NCBI GenBank assembly: GCA_002498925.1
Contig: DAJH01000015.1
Coordinates: 457-42,658 of the forward strand
DNA length: 42,202 nucleotides
Reading direction: 5' to 3'
DNA from: Euryarchaeota archaeon UBA173
Lineage (GTDB): Archaea; Thermoplasmatota; Poseidoniia; Poseidoniales; Thalassarchaeaceae
Below, in pieces: positions 8,386 through 15,991 of this stretch. The position numbers and the translations under genes were made by a program. Within the stretch, counting starts at the first letter, position 1; each line of letters starts with the position of its first letter. The notes under the pieces were generated by a model. That model saw only the letters and a list, made by a program, of their open reading frames with translations. It was not told the DNA's origin and did no database searches.

Positions 8386-8586
8386 ATGAGGGTCGAGATA
8401 ACGCACACTGGCCAAGTATTAGTCGTGGAATCCGAGAGCCCTTTGACGGTATCGGAAATCCTGAACTCCTTGGACATCCCACCCTCTACAGTCCTGGCAG
8501 TTTTCGAAGACACGATCGTGCCTCATACATCCTTGATCAATGACGACATCAGGCTAGATTTGATTGTCGTCTCATCTGGGGGTTAG
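8386..8586 (+). CDS. Small ubiquitin-like (MoaD/ThiS-type) protein ending in Gly-Gly
   Basis: 66 residues. The pattern of short beta strands around a helix (LTVSEILNSLDIPPSTVLAV) and the free C-terminal VVSSGG place it in the beta-grasp ThiS/MoaD/SAMP group. Such proteins are activated at the terminal glycine and carry sulfur for cofactor or tRNA thiolation, or modify proteins. Which of these applies cannot be read from sequence. The last 15 bases overlap the 3' end of pepE on the other strand. A second GG-ending beta-grasp protein is at 31074. Confidence 0.75.
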   Translation: MRVEITHTGQVLVVESESPLTVSEILNSLDIPPSTVLAVFEDTIVPHTSLINDDIRLDLIVVSSGG

Positions 8587-9291
8587 CGAGCCGTCGAGCA
8601 TGGCACCGTGCTCCACCCTCAACGGCGTATCTCCGACGGAGAAGATTTCCGCTGCTCCCCCGACTAGCGTGGCCAGGGCCCCATCCCACCTTAGGAAAGA
8701 TCCCTCGAATAGCCCAATTACTGGTACCTGATTGTGCTGGTGGAACTCGGCAATCCTCCTCGCACGCGTCTCTCCGAAGTGGTGGATGATCTCGTCGCCC
8801 TCCTTCCACAGAATACTACCGGGGTGGTAATGTGGATTGATCTGGAAAGGTACGATGCCAAAGCCATGGAAGGAACTAGGCAATACCACTGGCATATCAT
8901 TGGTGGTCATCATCGTCGGGCATGCCACGTTTGACCCAGCACTAATTCCGACATAGGGGGTGCCATGCAAAACCTTGTCCCTTATGGCTTCAACTAGCCC
9001 CTTCTCGTGGAGATCCCTCACTAGGAGGAAGGAATTACCTCCTCCGACATAGATTCCCTCAGCCTCCTTTATCGCATCTAACTCGTCTTCAGCATCATGG
9101 ATTCCAACTAAGTCGAATGGCGCGCCTGAGGTGAACCTCTTGGCTCCTTCCAAGTAGGAATCATGATCATTGGATGCGTATGGGATGAAAAGGACCTTGG
9201 AAACACCCTCAAAAGTTCTGCTCATCTCATCCATGCAAAGCTTCCTTCGCTCTTCCGTACCTATCCCTCCACTTCCAAGTAGAACTTTCAT
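8572..9291 (-). CDS. pepE: Dipeptidase E (alpha-aspartyl dipeptidase, peptidase family S51)
   Basis: 239 residues from ATG 9291. PepE removes N-terminal aspartate from dipeptides in the cytoplasm. Highly conserved segments include the nucleophile elbow GISAGSNVACPTM (S117), the histidine-containing INPHYHPG (H154), and YVGGGNSFLL. A TTG at 9303 directly after the PAC2 stop would add MGDG; I chose ATG because MKVLLGSGG matches the family start. It is the last gene of a minus-strand translation operon. It overlaps the ubiquitin-like gene tail-to-tail. Confidence 0.9.
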   Translation of the reverse strand: MKVLLGSGGIGTEERRKLCMDEMSRTFEGVSKVLFIPYASNDHDSYLEGAKRFTSGAPFDLVGIHDAEDELDAIKEAEGIYVGGGNSFLLVRDLHEKGLVEAIRDKVLHGTPYVGISAGSNVACPTMMTTNDMPVVLPSSFHGFGIVPFQINPHYHPGSILWKEGDEIIHHFGETRARRIAEFHQHNQVPVIGLFEGSFLRWDGALATLVGGAAEIFSVGDTPLRVEHGAMLDGSLTPR

Positions 9292-9303
9292 GCCATCACC
9301 CAA

Positions 9304-10068
9304 TCATGCATAGAAATCTCTGTGGGAGTCACTCTCATCAACCCCCATGGCCTCTTCCAATGTCCCCCCCACTTCGTAGGTTTCGAGCAGCTTCCTCGCT
9401 ATCTCCTCAGTCGAGTCTAGATCCAAGTCAAGCTTCAGATCGAAAGCTTCCTGTATCCAGGAAGCGAGCCTATTTGCCGCTAGTACATCCGCGCTGGCCC
9501 CGATTGTATCCGCCACTAGACCTATGGAGCGAACGCCGATGATGGGTGAGAGAGAAACCAAGAGCCCCGCGATTCCAATCATGCCAGACTCCGGCTGTTC
9601 ACGGCTAACCAGGATGTCATCGGCCTCTAAGGAAGAACGAACGGTTTCGTCCGCGCAAATCACATGAACACCCCTACTTTCAGCCTCTGTTGCGAGACCT
9701 GCAAGCACTAGGACCTGGTAAGTAGAACTCTCCTTGGCTAAATTAAGGATGGCCTCGGCTACCTCATGCTGCCCACCGGGTGTCATGGGCTGAAGCTCAC
9801 CGCTGATCGTTACAATGGTCTTGCCATCTGGGAGCATGACCGAGCTAATCTCGAGTCTTGGCGGCCTCAGGAGCCCCTTCTCATCCAGAGTCGAGTGCGG
9901 GGGGAGATCGTGATTCAGGATCCAACCAAGGGTCCTAGAGGGGTGTTTAGAAATCAATGAGTCAACAAGGACCTTTCCCACATTGCCCACTCCGGGGACC
10001 GCTTCCAGTATAGCAGAATGCTCGGGAAGGCCATCCCCGACAAGCCAGTGAATGGTGGTTCTGCTCAA
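9304..10068 (-). CDS. PAC2-family protein (proteasome assembly chaperone-like)
   Basis: 254 residues from a TTG start that overlaps the nop10 stop (TTGA at 10068-10065), giving MSRTTIHWLVGDGLPEHSAILEAVPG. The PAC2 signature is the N-terminal PGVGNVGKVLVDSLI plus VLVLAGLATEAES and the GMIGIAGLLVSLSPIIGV segment with its expected position. In archaea, PAC2 genes commonly sit beside nop10 and aIF2a, as here. The family is related to eukaryotic Pba1/Pba2 proteasome assembly factors; its archaeal job is not settled. A longer reading from an upstream GTG/ATG would overlap nop10 by 54 bases and is less likely. Confidence 0.83.
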   Translation of the reverse strand: MSRTTIHWLVGDGLPEHSAILEAVPGVGNVGKVLVDSLISKHPSRTLGWILNHDLPPHSTLDEKGLLRPPRLEISSVMLPDGKTIVTISGELQPMTPGGQHEVAEAILNLAKESSTYQVLVLAGLATEAESRGVHVICADETVRSSLEADDILVSREQPESGMIGIAGLLVSLSPIIGVRSIGLVADTIGASADVLAANRLASWIQEAFDLKLDLDLDSTEEIARKLLETYEVGGTLEEAMGVDESDSHRDFYA

Positions 10069-10286
10069 CTCTCTTCCTCCGATTCTCCCTTTCCGGCAGA
10101 GGGCAATGATTCCACCCATTTCTCACTCCCCGCATCCTGCCTTTGCCTACGCCTAGCTCCCTGCGGGTCCTCAGGAGAATATTTGAGGGGGGAAGGAGGG
10201 GACATTGAAGACCCACATTCCTCGCATTTCGGCCCAAGTCCATAGGTTTCGCACTCCGCACAGTACTGCAATTTTGATCTAACCAT
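10065..10286 (-). CDS. nop10: H/ACA ribonucleoprotein subunit Nop10
   Basis: 73 residues. Nop10 is a small zinc-ribbon protein of the H/ACA complex that guides pseudouridylation of rRNA. It has the four cysteines (YCAEC and KCEEC) and the conserved PPSPLKYSPEDPQGARRRQ linker-helix. The C-terminal tail (about residues 50-73, EKWVESLPSAGKGESEEES) is an acidic extension beyond the usual 55-60 residues. It follows aIF2a after 62 bases and overlaps PAC2. Confidence 0.92.
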   Translation of the reverse strand: MVRSKLQYCAECETYGLGPKCEECGSSMSPPSPLKYSPEDPQGARRRQRQDAGSEKWVESLPSAGKGESEEES

Positions 10287-10348
10287 GGTATTCCCAACTC
10301 GACCTGCCCCGCGGAAGGGTCAATGAACCATACGGATGTTATTCGCCT

Positions 10349-11146
10349 TCAAGCACGTTCTATGGACAGTGAGCCATCGACCGAAGACATCCTCTTTTCG
10401 ACAGCTCCCGTTGCTGCCTGCCAAACTGATTCGGCCGCTTGGTAGTCGGGAGCCCTAATGTCCACACGGTAATGCGGCGCCCCATCATAGTAGCAAGTAA
10501 GTGTGACCTCTTCCAGACCCTCGGCGCAAGCCTCGGCATCCATCAGAGCGTCCCTGATTGCATAGACTCCCTCTTCTCCCCAGACTTGGATGTCTAATGT
10601 CCCTCTGATCTCTACAAATGGGGGCACGATGTTTTCTATGGCAAGTCCGGTTACAACTCCAATCCAATCTCCCTCGAATCCAGAATCAGAGAGTGCGTTC
10701 TCGTTTATTGCGCACTCCTCTAATGCCCCGTATAGAGTGCCAAAGACCTCTATCATTTCACCCGAAATAGCAGATGTCTTATCTTCGTCCCAGCCAATTC
10801 TTTCCGAGGCCACTCTCATGATCTGATTTGCCCGCTCCTCGTTTTTCCAGGACTGTACAGTCTCCCTTCTGCGTTCTTCTGATACGCTTTTGAGTGAAAG
10901 CTCAACCCTCCTCCTGTCCTTCTTGACCTGAATTACCTTGGCTACGACTCTTTGCCCCTCTCTGACATGGGCCCTGATGTTCTTAACCCATCCAGCTGCA
11001 ATTTCACCCACGAACACGAAGCCCTCTTGGCCATCATACCCATCAAGAGTCAGGTATGCTCCATTTTGCTTAATGTCCTTGACAGTGCAAATTAGAAGAT
11101 CCCCTTCTTCGGGCCAATCACCCTCTACATCTACTGCCAGTTCAAT
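10349..11146 (-). CDS. eif2a: Translation initiation factor aIF2 alpha subunit (non-standard start codon)
   Basis: About 265 residues. aIF2-alpha is part of the heterotrimer that delivers initiator tRNA. An N-terminal S1 domain (WPEEGDLLICTVKDIKQNG to VELSLKSV) is followed by a helical domain and an alpha-beta C-terminal domain (YRVDIRAPDYQAAESVW). There is no ATG, GTG or TTG in frame between the upstream TAG (11173-11171) and the S1 core. The first in-frame GTG (11017) would delete half of the S1 domain. Candidate starts are AUU at 11146, with a GAGTGA match 7 bases upstream, or CUG at 11140, with AGGGGG 7 bases upstream. I give the AUU. It follows rps27e by 7 bases. Confidence 0.85.
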   Translation of the reverse strand: MELAVDVEGDWPEEGDLLICTVKDIKQNGAYLTLDGYDGQEGFVFVGEIAAGWVKNIRAHVREGQRVVAKVIQVKKDRRRVELSLKSVSEERRRETVQSWKNEERANQIMRVASERIGWDEDKTSAISGEMIEVFGTLYGALEECAINENALSDSGFEGDWIGVVTGLAIENIVPPFVEIRGTLDIQVWGEEGVYAIRDALMDAEACAEGLEEVTLTCYYDGAPHYRVDIRAPDYQAAESVWQAATGAVEKRMSSVDGSLSIERA

Positions 11147-11153
11147 GCCCCCT

Positions 11154-11324
11154 TCACTCGAGGACTTCCACTATGGTGCTGCCTGACAGGTCAGCCTTTC
11201 CTCCAAGGGGCCTGGCTAGAGTGGCACCACACACTGAGCAAGATATCGCTGTTGAGGCCCTCTCGAAAATTTTGGTCTCCGCACCGCAGTCACGGCAACT
11301 AACTTTCAAGAACCTTCCAGCCAT
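11154..11324 (-). CDS. rps27e: Ribosomal protein eS27 (S27e)
   Basis: 56 residues (MAGRFLKVSCRDCGAET...). The zinc ribbon is intact: C10-x2-C13 (SCRDCGAE) and C29-x2-C32 (SCSVCGAT), followed by LARPLGGKADLSG, the family C-terminus. S27e is a small-subunit protein. It sits between rpl44e and aIF2a in the arrangement common in archaea, nine bases downstream of rpl44e. Its stop region carries the likely ribosome-binding bases for aIF2a. Confidence 0.93.
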   Translation of the reverse strand: MAGRFLKVSCRDCGAETKIFERASTAISCSVCGATLARPLGGKADLSGSTIVEVLE

Positions 11325-11333
11325 AATTTCCCC

Positions 11334-11615
11334 TCACTTGTCCACCAGTTCGAACTTCCTAGATCTCTTCCCTCTGGGTGAATGGGCCTTTCCTGTTTCG
11401 GTGCACCTGTAGACTAGGTTCACCCTCTTGGTCGGCTTATCTCCAGAAGGCTTAGGTCGAGGGAAACCCCTGTATCCGGATGTGACCTTCCTGAATCTCC
11501 TCTGGCCCCACTTCAGCTCGCTAGCGCGCCTCTTCTTGACGCGTTCCACTGTGTGTTCCGTGTGCTTGCCAGCAGAGGGGCTGTATCGCATTACCTTCCT
11601 CGGCATCTTGACCAT
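11334..11615 (-). CDS. rpl44e: Ribosomal protein eL42 (L44e), zinc cysteines mostly lost
   Basis: About 93 residues from MVKMPRKVMRYSP; ATGs at 11624 and 11606 are alternatives. The body is unmistakable: HTEHTVERVKK, SELKWGQRRFRKVTSGYRG and FPRPKPSGDKPTKRV, with the C-terminal GKRSRKFELVDK. The protein lies near the E site of the large subunit and touches deacylated tRNA. The family normally has two CxxC pairs. Here the first is replaced (RYSPSAGKH) and the second keeps one cysteine (YRCTETGK). First gene of the minus-strand translation operon. Confidence 0.94.
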   Translation of the reverse strand: MVKMPRKVMRYSPSAGKHTEHTVERVKKRRASELKWGQRRFRKVTSGYRGFPRPKPSGDKPTKRVNLVYRCTETGKAHSPRGKRSRKFELVDK

Positions 11616-11759
11616 ATTTTGCACCTCTACGCAGTGTAGCGAGGCGGTCCACCGATGGCCCGTTTATGAAGTCTATCGAGCCTCATGTGTGTCTGCACAC
11701 CTGCCAATTAGTACCCTTTCAAGAAAAAACGACTTGAATCAGCCCGCCTTCGCAGCGCT

Positions 11760-12299
11760 ATGACTGAGTGGTGGCTGCAATGGTGGATCGGCCTTTTCAT
11801 GGTAGTTTGCGGTTTCTCAATGGGTAGGATGGGTCCGGCATTCTCCAGATCTAAAATCGGTTACCCCCTGGCGCTTTTCGGACTAGCTCTGGCCTTTTTC
11901 TCGCCAGAGGGCCTCGTAGATAATGAGATAATGGCCTCAAGCACACTCAATCGTACGTTGTATTGGGCAATTCCCGGCTTAGTTGGGTGCTATACATTAT
12001 CCAAAGGGGCGCCAATCTACAATGTGACCAAGCCCGCACTCCTGTTGGCCGGCTGGTCAATTGTGGCGATCTCTTGGTATGTCATGCTGAAGTATTCTGA
12101 ACCATTTACTCACGAAATCACTTCGACCCTAGTCACAATTTTCGGTCTGTTAATCGTCTTTGTAGTTCACATAATGGCAGTTAGATTTGTAGAGTCGCGT
12201 CCATTAAGCGATGAGACGGTAGAACCTCTTTCTGAAAGCGAGAAAACGTATGTCACTACCGTACTATCGAGGAACCTAAAGAATATGGAGGATCAGTAG
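11760..12299 (+). CDS. Membrane protein of unknown function, about five membrane segments
   Basis: 179 residues. Hydrophobic stretches lie at about 5-23, 33-50, 67-82, 91-108 and 119-140, followed by a hydrophilic 38-residue C-terminal tail (residues 142-179, SRPLSDETVEPLSESEKTYV) that probably faces the cytoplasm. The N-terminus is tryptophan-rich (MTEWWLQWWIG). I do not recognise a family. The next gene begins on the very next base after the stop, so the pair is surely co-transcribed. The 135-base gap to rpl44e is divergent and must hold promoters for both directions. Confidence 0.7.
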   Translation: MTEWWLQWWIGLFMVVCGFSMGRMGPAFSRSKIGYPLALFGLALAFFSPEGLVDNEIMASSTLNRTLYWAIPGLVGCYTLSKGAPIYNVTKPALLLAGWSIVAISWYVMLKYSEPFTHEITSTLVTIFGLLIVFVVHIMAVRFVESRPLSDETVEPLSESEKTYVTTVLSRNLKNMEDQ

Positions 12300-12602
12300 A
12301 TGGCTGAAATTATTCTGACCCTTTCAGGGGCCTTGGTACTCGGATCATTACTGGTTCTAATCAACATATTTTCCGCTACTCACCCCTATCACAAACCACT
12401 CCCTCTGGTCATCTCATCACTGCTGGTAATGAGCGTTGGATTGTATATTTCTATGGCGACGGGTCCAGAGGGCGCGACAGTACTCGATTCTATGAGGCAA
12501 TCAACTTCTCTGGCGATCACGGGTTTGATCGCGTCCTCTCCAGTACTCTTTGCAATACTTACGTTGTTAATGGTCCGAATTTCATTTGGGAGAAACCACT
12601 AA
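12300..12602 (+). CDS. Small membrane protein of unknown function, three membrane segments
   Basis: 100 residues with hydrophobic segments near 5-22, 31-50 and 72-95, and a short basic tail (RISFGRNH). The ATG follows the stop of the previous membrane gene with no gap (TAGATG), implying translational coupling. The two may form one complex; that is inference. No motif is recognised. Confidence 0.65.
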   Translation: MAEIILTLSGALVLGSLLVLINIFSATHPYHKPLPLVISSLLVMSVGLYISMATGPEGATVLDSMRQSTSLAITGLIASSPVLFAILTLLMVRISFGRNH

Positions 12603-12708
12603 TTCGGTCAGCGAATCTCCCTTTCCCGTCTACAGCAATGAGGGGTCCCTTGGGGGAACGCTGATAACACCCCGGTCGGTCGCCGCGCTGTCTTAAGGGG
12701 TGATTAGG

Positions 12709-12891
12709 TTGTCCAAGGGTACTCCAAGCATGGGTAAGAGGCAAAAGTCCACCCACATTAGATGCAGGAGATGCGGCAAGCACTCTTTCCACAAGACAAA
12801 GTCGGTTTGCTCAAGTTGTGGGTACGGCCAGACTTCCAAGATGAGGAAGTACAGGTGGAGCAAGCGTAACAGGACCATGGGGAGCAAGTGA
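12709..12891 (+). CDS. rpl37e: Ribosomal protein eL37 (L37e)
   Basis: 60 residues. The family N-terminus SKGTPSMGKRQKSTHIRC places the start at TTG 12709, with a GGTGAT ribosome-binding match at 12699-12704. A GTG at 12700 would add three residues not seen in the family. The zinc ribbon (CRRCGKHSFHKTKSVCSSCG) is intact, followed by the basic KMRKYRWSKRNR. Large-subunit protein. The purF gene follows after 54 bases. Confidence 0.93.
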   Translation: MSKGTPSMGKRQKSTHIRCRRCGKHSFHKTKSVCSSCGYGQTSKMRKYRWSKRNRTMGSK

Positions 12892-12945
12892 GCCACACCC
12901 CGGAAAGTGCTAAGTCCCTAGTCCCAGAGCGACATTCGGTAGACG

Positions 12946-14448
12946 ATGTGCGGGATCGTCGGAATTATTGGCCACCCCCAATCCCAAGTGGCCCCTTCCC
13001 TGTACGACGGACTTCTTGTTCTGCAGCACAGGGGGCAAGACGCAGCGGGAATAGTGACTAGTGACTCCAAAAATATATGCCACCGCAGGGCCAATGGATT
13101 GGTTCGTGATGTTTTCCGCCCAAAACACTCAGAGTCACTTCTTGGCTCGATGGGAATAGGTCACGTCAGATATCCAACCGCCGGGTCCAGCTCAGTATCC
13201 GAGGCACAGCCATTCTACACCAATACGCCATTTGGAGTCAGTCTTGCTCATAATGGTAATCTCAATAATACCCAAGATATCATCTCCAGCCTCCTAGAGT
13301 ATGATCATAGGAGGATCAATACAAGTTCGGATTCCGAAGCCTTGCTAAATCTATTCGCTGCAGAGATTCAGAGGTCGCTGAATGGAAACCCGGGAGGGAT
13401 AGAGTCATTGTCCGATGATGACATATTCAGAGCGGTTGAGAGGGTTCACCTTAGGGCCGAGGGTAGCTATAGCGTAGTCACGATGATCACGGGTTGGGGC
13501 ATTATCGCCTTCAGGGATCCGAATGGGATCAGACCTCTTTGCATAGGAAGCAATACTGTGGACGGATTTACTGAGAGGGTCGTGGCTTCAGAGAGTGTGG
13601 TTTGTAAGGCTCTGGGGTTCAACCATGACGGAGATGTCTCTCCCGGCGAAGCTGTGATAGTCAGGATGAATGGTGACCTGTCACGAAAGGTCTGCTCCGA
13701 TAAAGTAGACCATCACCCCTGCATTTTTGAGCATGTATATTTCGCTAGACCGGACTCCGTTATGGATGGCATTTCAGTCCACTCATCAAGGCTGAGGATG
13801 GGCGCTACTTTAGCGAGGAAAATATCTTCCGAACACCCCGATCATGGAATAGAAGCCGTTATTCCCGTACCGGATAGTGGAAGGATAGCCGCACTCGATT
13901 TGGCTAGGGAACTTGGAGTTCCATATAGGGAGGGCTTCGTAAAGAATAGGTACATTGGAAGAACCTTCATCATGCCAGGACAGACAATCAGAAAGGACTC
14001 TGTTAGGAAGAAACTCAATACAATCGAGGGAGAATTCCATGGGAAAACCGTACTTATAGTGGATGACAGTATTGTCAGAGGGAATACATCTCGAAGAATC
14101 GTCAACATGGCAAGGGAGGCCGGTGCGACAAGAGTTTTCTTCGCATCTTGCTCCCCTCCCATTGTTCACCCAAATGTGTATGGCATAGACATGCCAGCTA
14201 AATCGGAGTATGTCGCACACGGTCGATCAGTTGAAGAGATCGGCGAAGCCATAGGTGCGGATTGGCTAGTCTACCAAGACCTGCAAGACCTAGTCAAGGC
14301 ATGTCTAGGTGACGAATCAGAAGGGCCCGCCAATTTCGACTGCTCTTGCTTCGATGGGGTCTATGTCACAGGGGGAATCACAGAAGAGTACCTAGAAAGG
14401 ATAGAGCGCCTCAGGAATGACGATGTGAAAAACAAGGTACAGGTTTGA
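12946..14448 (+). CDS. purF: Amidophosphoribosyltransferase
   Basis: 500 residues. PurF makes 5-phosphoribosylamine from PRPP and glutamine, the first step of purine synthesis. The N-terminal nucleophile cysteine is Cys2 (MCGIVGIIGH) and LQHRGQDAAGI belongs to the glutaminase domain. The PRPP site is VLIVDDSIVRGNTSRR near residue 370. Near the C-terminus, FDCSCFDGVYVTGGI holds two cysteines. Length and motifs fit a functional enzyme. The next gene starts 16 bases on. Confidence 0.95.
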   Translation: MCGIVGIIGHPQSQVAPSLYDGLLVLQHRGQDAAGIVTSDSKNICHRRANGLVRDVFRPKHSESLLGSMGIGHVRYPTAGSSSVSEAQPFYTNTPFGVSLAHNGNLNNTQDIISSLLEYDHRRINTSSDSEALLNLFAAEIQRSLNGNPGGIESLSDDDIFRAVERVHLRAEGSYSVVTMITGWGIIAFRDPNGIRPLCIGSNTVDGFTERVVASESVVCKALGFNHDGDVSPGEAVIVRMNGDLSRKVCSDKVDHHPCIFEHVYFARPDSVMDGISVHSSRLRMGATLARKISSEHPDHGIEAVIPVPDSGRIAALDLARELGVPYREGFVKNRYIGRTFIMPGQTIRKDSVRKKLNTIEGEFHGKTVLIVDDSIVRGNTSRRIVNMAREAGATRVFFASCSPPIVHPNVYGIDMPAKSEYVAHGRSVEEIGEAIGADWLVYQDLQDLVKACLGDESEGPANFDCSCFDGVYVTGGITEEYLERIERLRNDDVKNKVQV

Positions 14449-14464
14449 GCAGACATTCGCCAAC

Positions 14465-15991
14465 ATGAAGGCATGTATCGCCTTCACAACAAATGTGCAG
14501 CCGACTATCGGGCCAGTCATATCGGTTCAAATCGATGAATATCCTAGTAGTTGGTGCACAATTAAAGACTCAATAATGTGCATCGGCTTCGAATCTGGGA
14601 GAATATCCTATCTCGACTCATCTGGAGAATTTCTGCAAGACATTTCCATAGAAGGGCCAGTAGTAGGTCTAGTTGCAACAGATGATGGACTCATCGCTGC
14701 TTCTGGCACGAAAGGCCTTTTTTCCATGGGTGGGATTGAGTGGGAACTAAAGTTTGACTCGGGCTGTGAATCAATTATTCCATCAAATAGCGGTGTTTTC
14801 GCTGTCGATGGTTCTGGGAATATCCTACATGTGTCGTCGGGGGGAGATGTCATGAATAGTAGGCACATTGGACCCGTAGACATAATCGAAGCTTCTGAAA
14901 ACGGACTATTGATTGGCCTAGGTTTAATCGACGGAAGACTCATGATTCTGGATGAGGACCTTCAGATCTTACACGAGTCACTCCCTGCGGATGATGACGT
15001 TGAAACTATTTCGTGCATCCAATTCAGGACTGATGAGATATTGATAGTTGGGAGAAACTCACTCGGAATGACAGTAGATGATCGCCCAGAAAATAGGTTG
15101 GAGTGCTGGAGCCATGTCAATGGTATGATAAATACCTCTGAGATGCCATCTAAGCCAACTTCTTTCTGTGCCACGGAGGATGGGGTGATGGTGGGATGCT
15201 TCAATGGGGAATTGGTCTATTTGACCATCGGGATAGAAGGCCATGAGATTATTTCTCAGATGGATTACAAGATTAGCGACATTACACGGTGGGGAAATAC
15301 GTTTCTCGTATCCTATTGGTTCGAGACGTCAAGAATTTCCTCAGATGGGGTCATATTATGGCAATTTGAGAACCATGGTATTGTGGAGGGAGTAATGCCC
15401 CTCGATAATGGATTAGTTGCAATTTTCGGCGACGATAAGAAGTCGAGAGGGCCATCACCAATCCAATTAATCGACCCCGAATCTCCTCCAATAGTCGAGG
15501 AGAACCTGGATTTCATAGAGTATGGCGTAAATCCCAGTGGTTCGGAATTCTCCGGTGGGCTGACAGAGGACGAACTAGATATCGTGTCTAGGAGGGGGGA
15601 TGACTCCAGTCATGGAGATGGGCTCATGGAGACTCTGAATGAGGAAATTGAAATCTCTCTCGATGACGATCCAGTGGAGGTGGACGCATTGTCTGAGTTG
15701 ATTGAGTCAGCTAAGTCACTAAACATCCCTCCCGTAGCAGATGCAGGTGATGACAGAACCATCAACTCGGATGGGGATGGGAAGGCGACAATTCTCTTGG
15801 ATGGCTCCAGGTCATACGATCCCGATGGCAATATCTCAGATTGGCTGTGGCTGGACAGGGATGGCAAGGAAATTGGAGATACCCCCCAATTGAGAGTAAG
15901 AATATCAAGGGGCGTCCACAACTTTTCATTGCTTGTAATTGATGATGGCGGAGCACAGTCAAGAGCCAGCATAACGATACAAGTTAGGTAA
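14465..15991 (+). CDS. Beta-propeller-like protein with C-terminal PKD domain
   Basis: 508 residues. Residues 15-340 consist of repeated short beta segments with aspartate/glycine turns (SGRISYLDSSGEF, GRLMILDEDLQIL, GELVYLTIGIEG), as in a PQQ/WD-like propeller. An acidic linker follows at 360-415. Residues 420-508 are a PKD domain (PPVADAGDDRTINSDGD, LDGSRSYDPDG, FSLLVIDDGGAQS). No signal peptide or membrane helix is visible, which is unusual for PKD proteins, normally exported. Function unknown. The stop abuts the etfA stop on the other strand. Confidence 0.7.
   Translation: MKACIAFTTNVQPTIGPVISVQIDEYPSSWCTIKDSIMCIGFESGRISYLDSSGEFLQDISIEGPVVGLVATDDGLIAASGTKGLFSMGGIEWELKFDSGCESIIPSNSGVFAVDGSGNILHVSSGGDVMNSRHIGPVDIIEASENGLLIGLGLIDGRLMILDEDLQILHESLPADDDVETISCIQFRTDEILIVGRNSLGMTVDDRPENRLECWSHVNGMINTSEMPSKPTSFCATEDGVMVGCFNGELVYLTIGIEGHEIISQMDYKISDITRWGNTFLVSYWFETSRISSDGVILWQFENHGIVEGVMPLDNGLVAIFGDDKKSRGPSPIQLIDPESPPIVEENLDFIEYGVNPSGSEFSGGLTEDELDIVSRRGDDSSHGDGLMETLNEEIEISLDDDPVEVDALSELIESAKSLNIPPVADAGDDRTINSDGDGKATILLDGSRSYDPDGNISDWLWLDRDGKEIGDTPQLRVRISRGVHNFSLLVIDDGGAQSRASITIQVR

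Noticed and set aside
10065..10119. Longer PAC2 reading starting at 10119 inside nop10
   Set aside because: The extra residues (GRIGGREL and before) do not match the family, while TTG 10068 overlaps the nop10 stop as expected for coupled genes.
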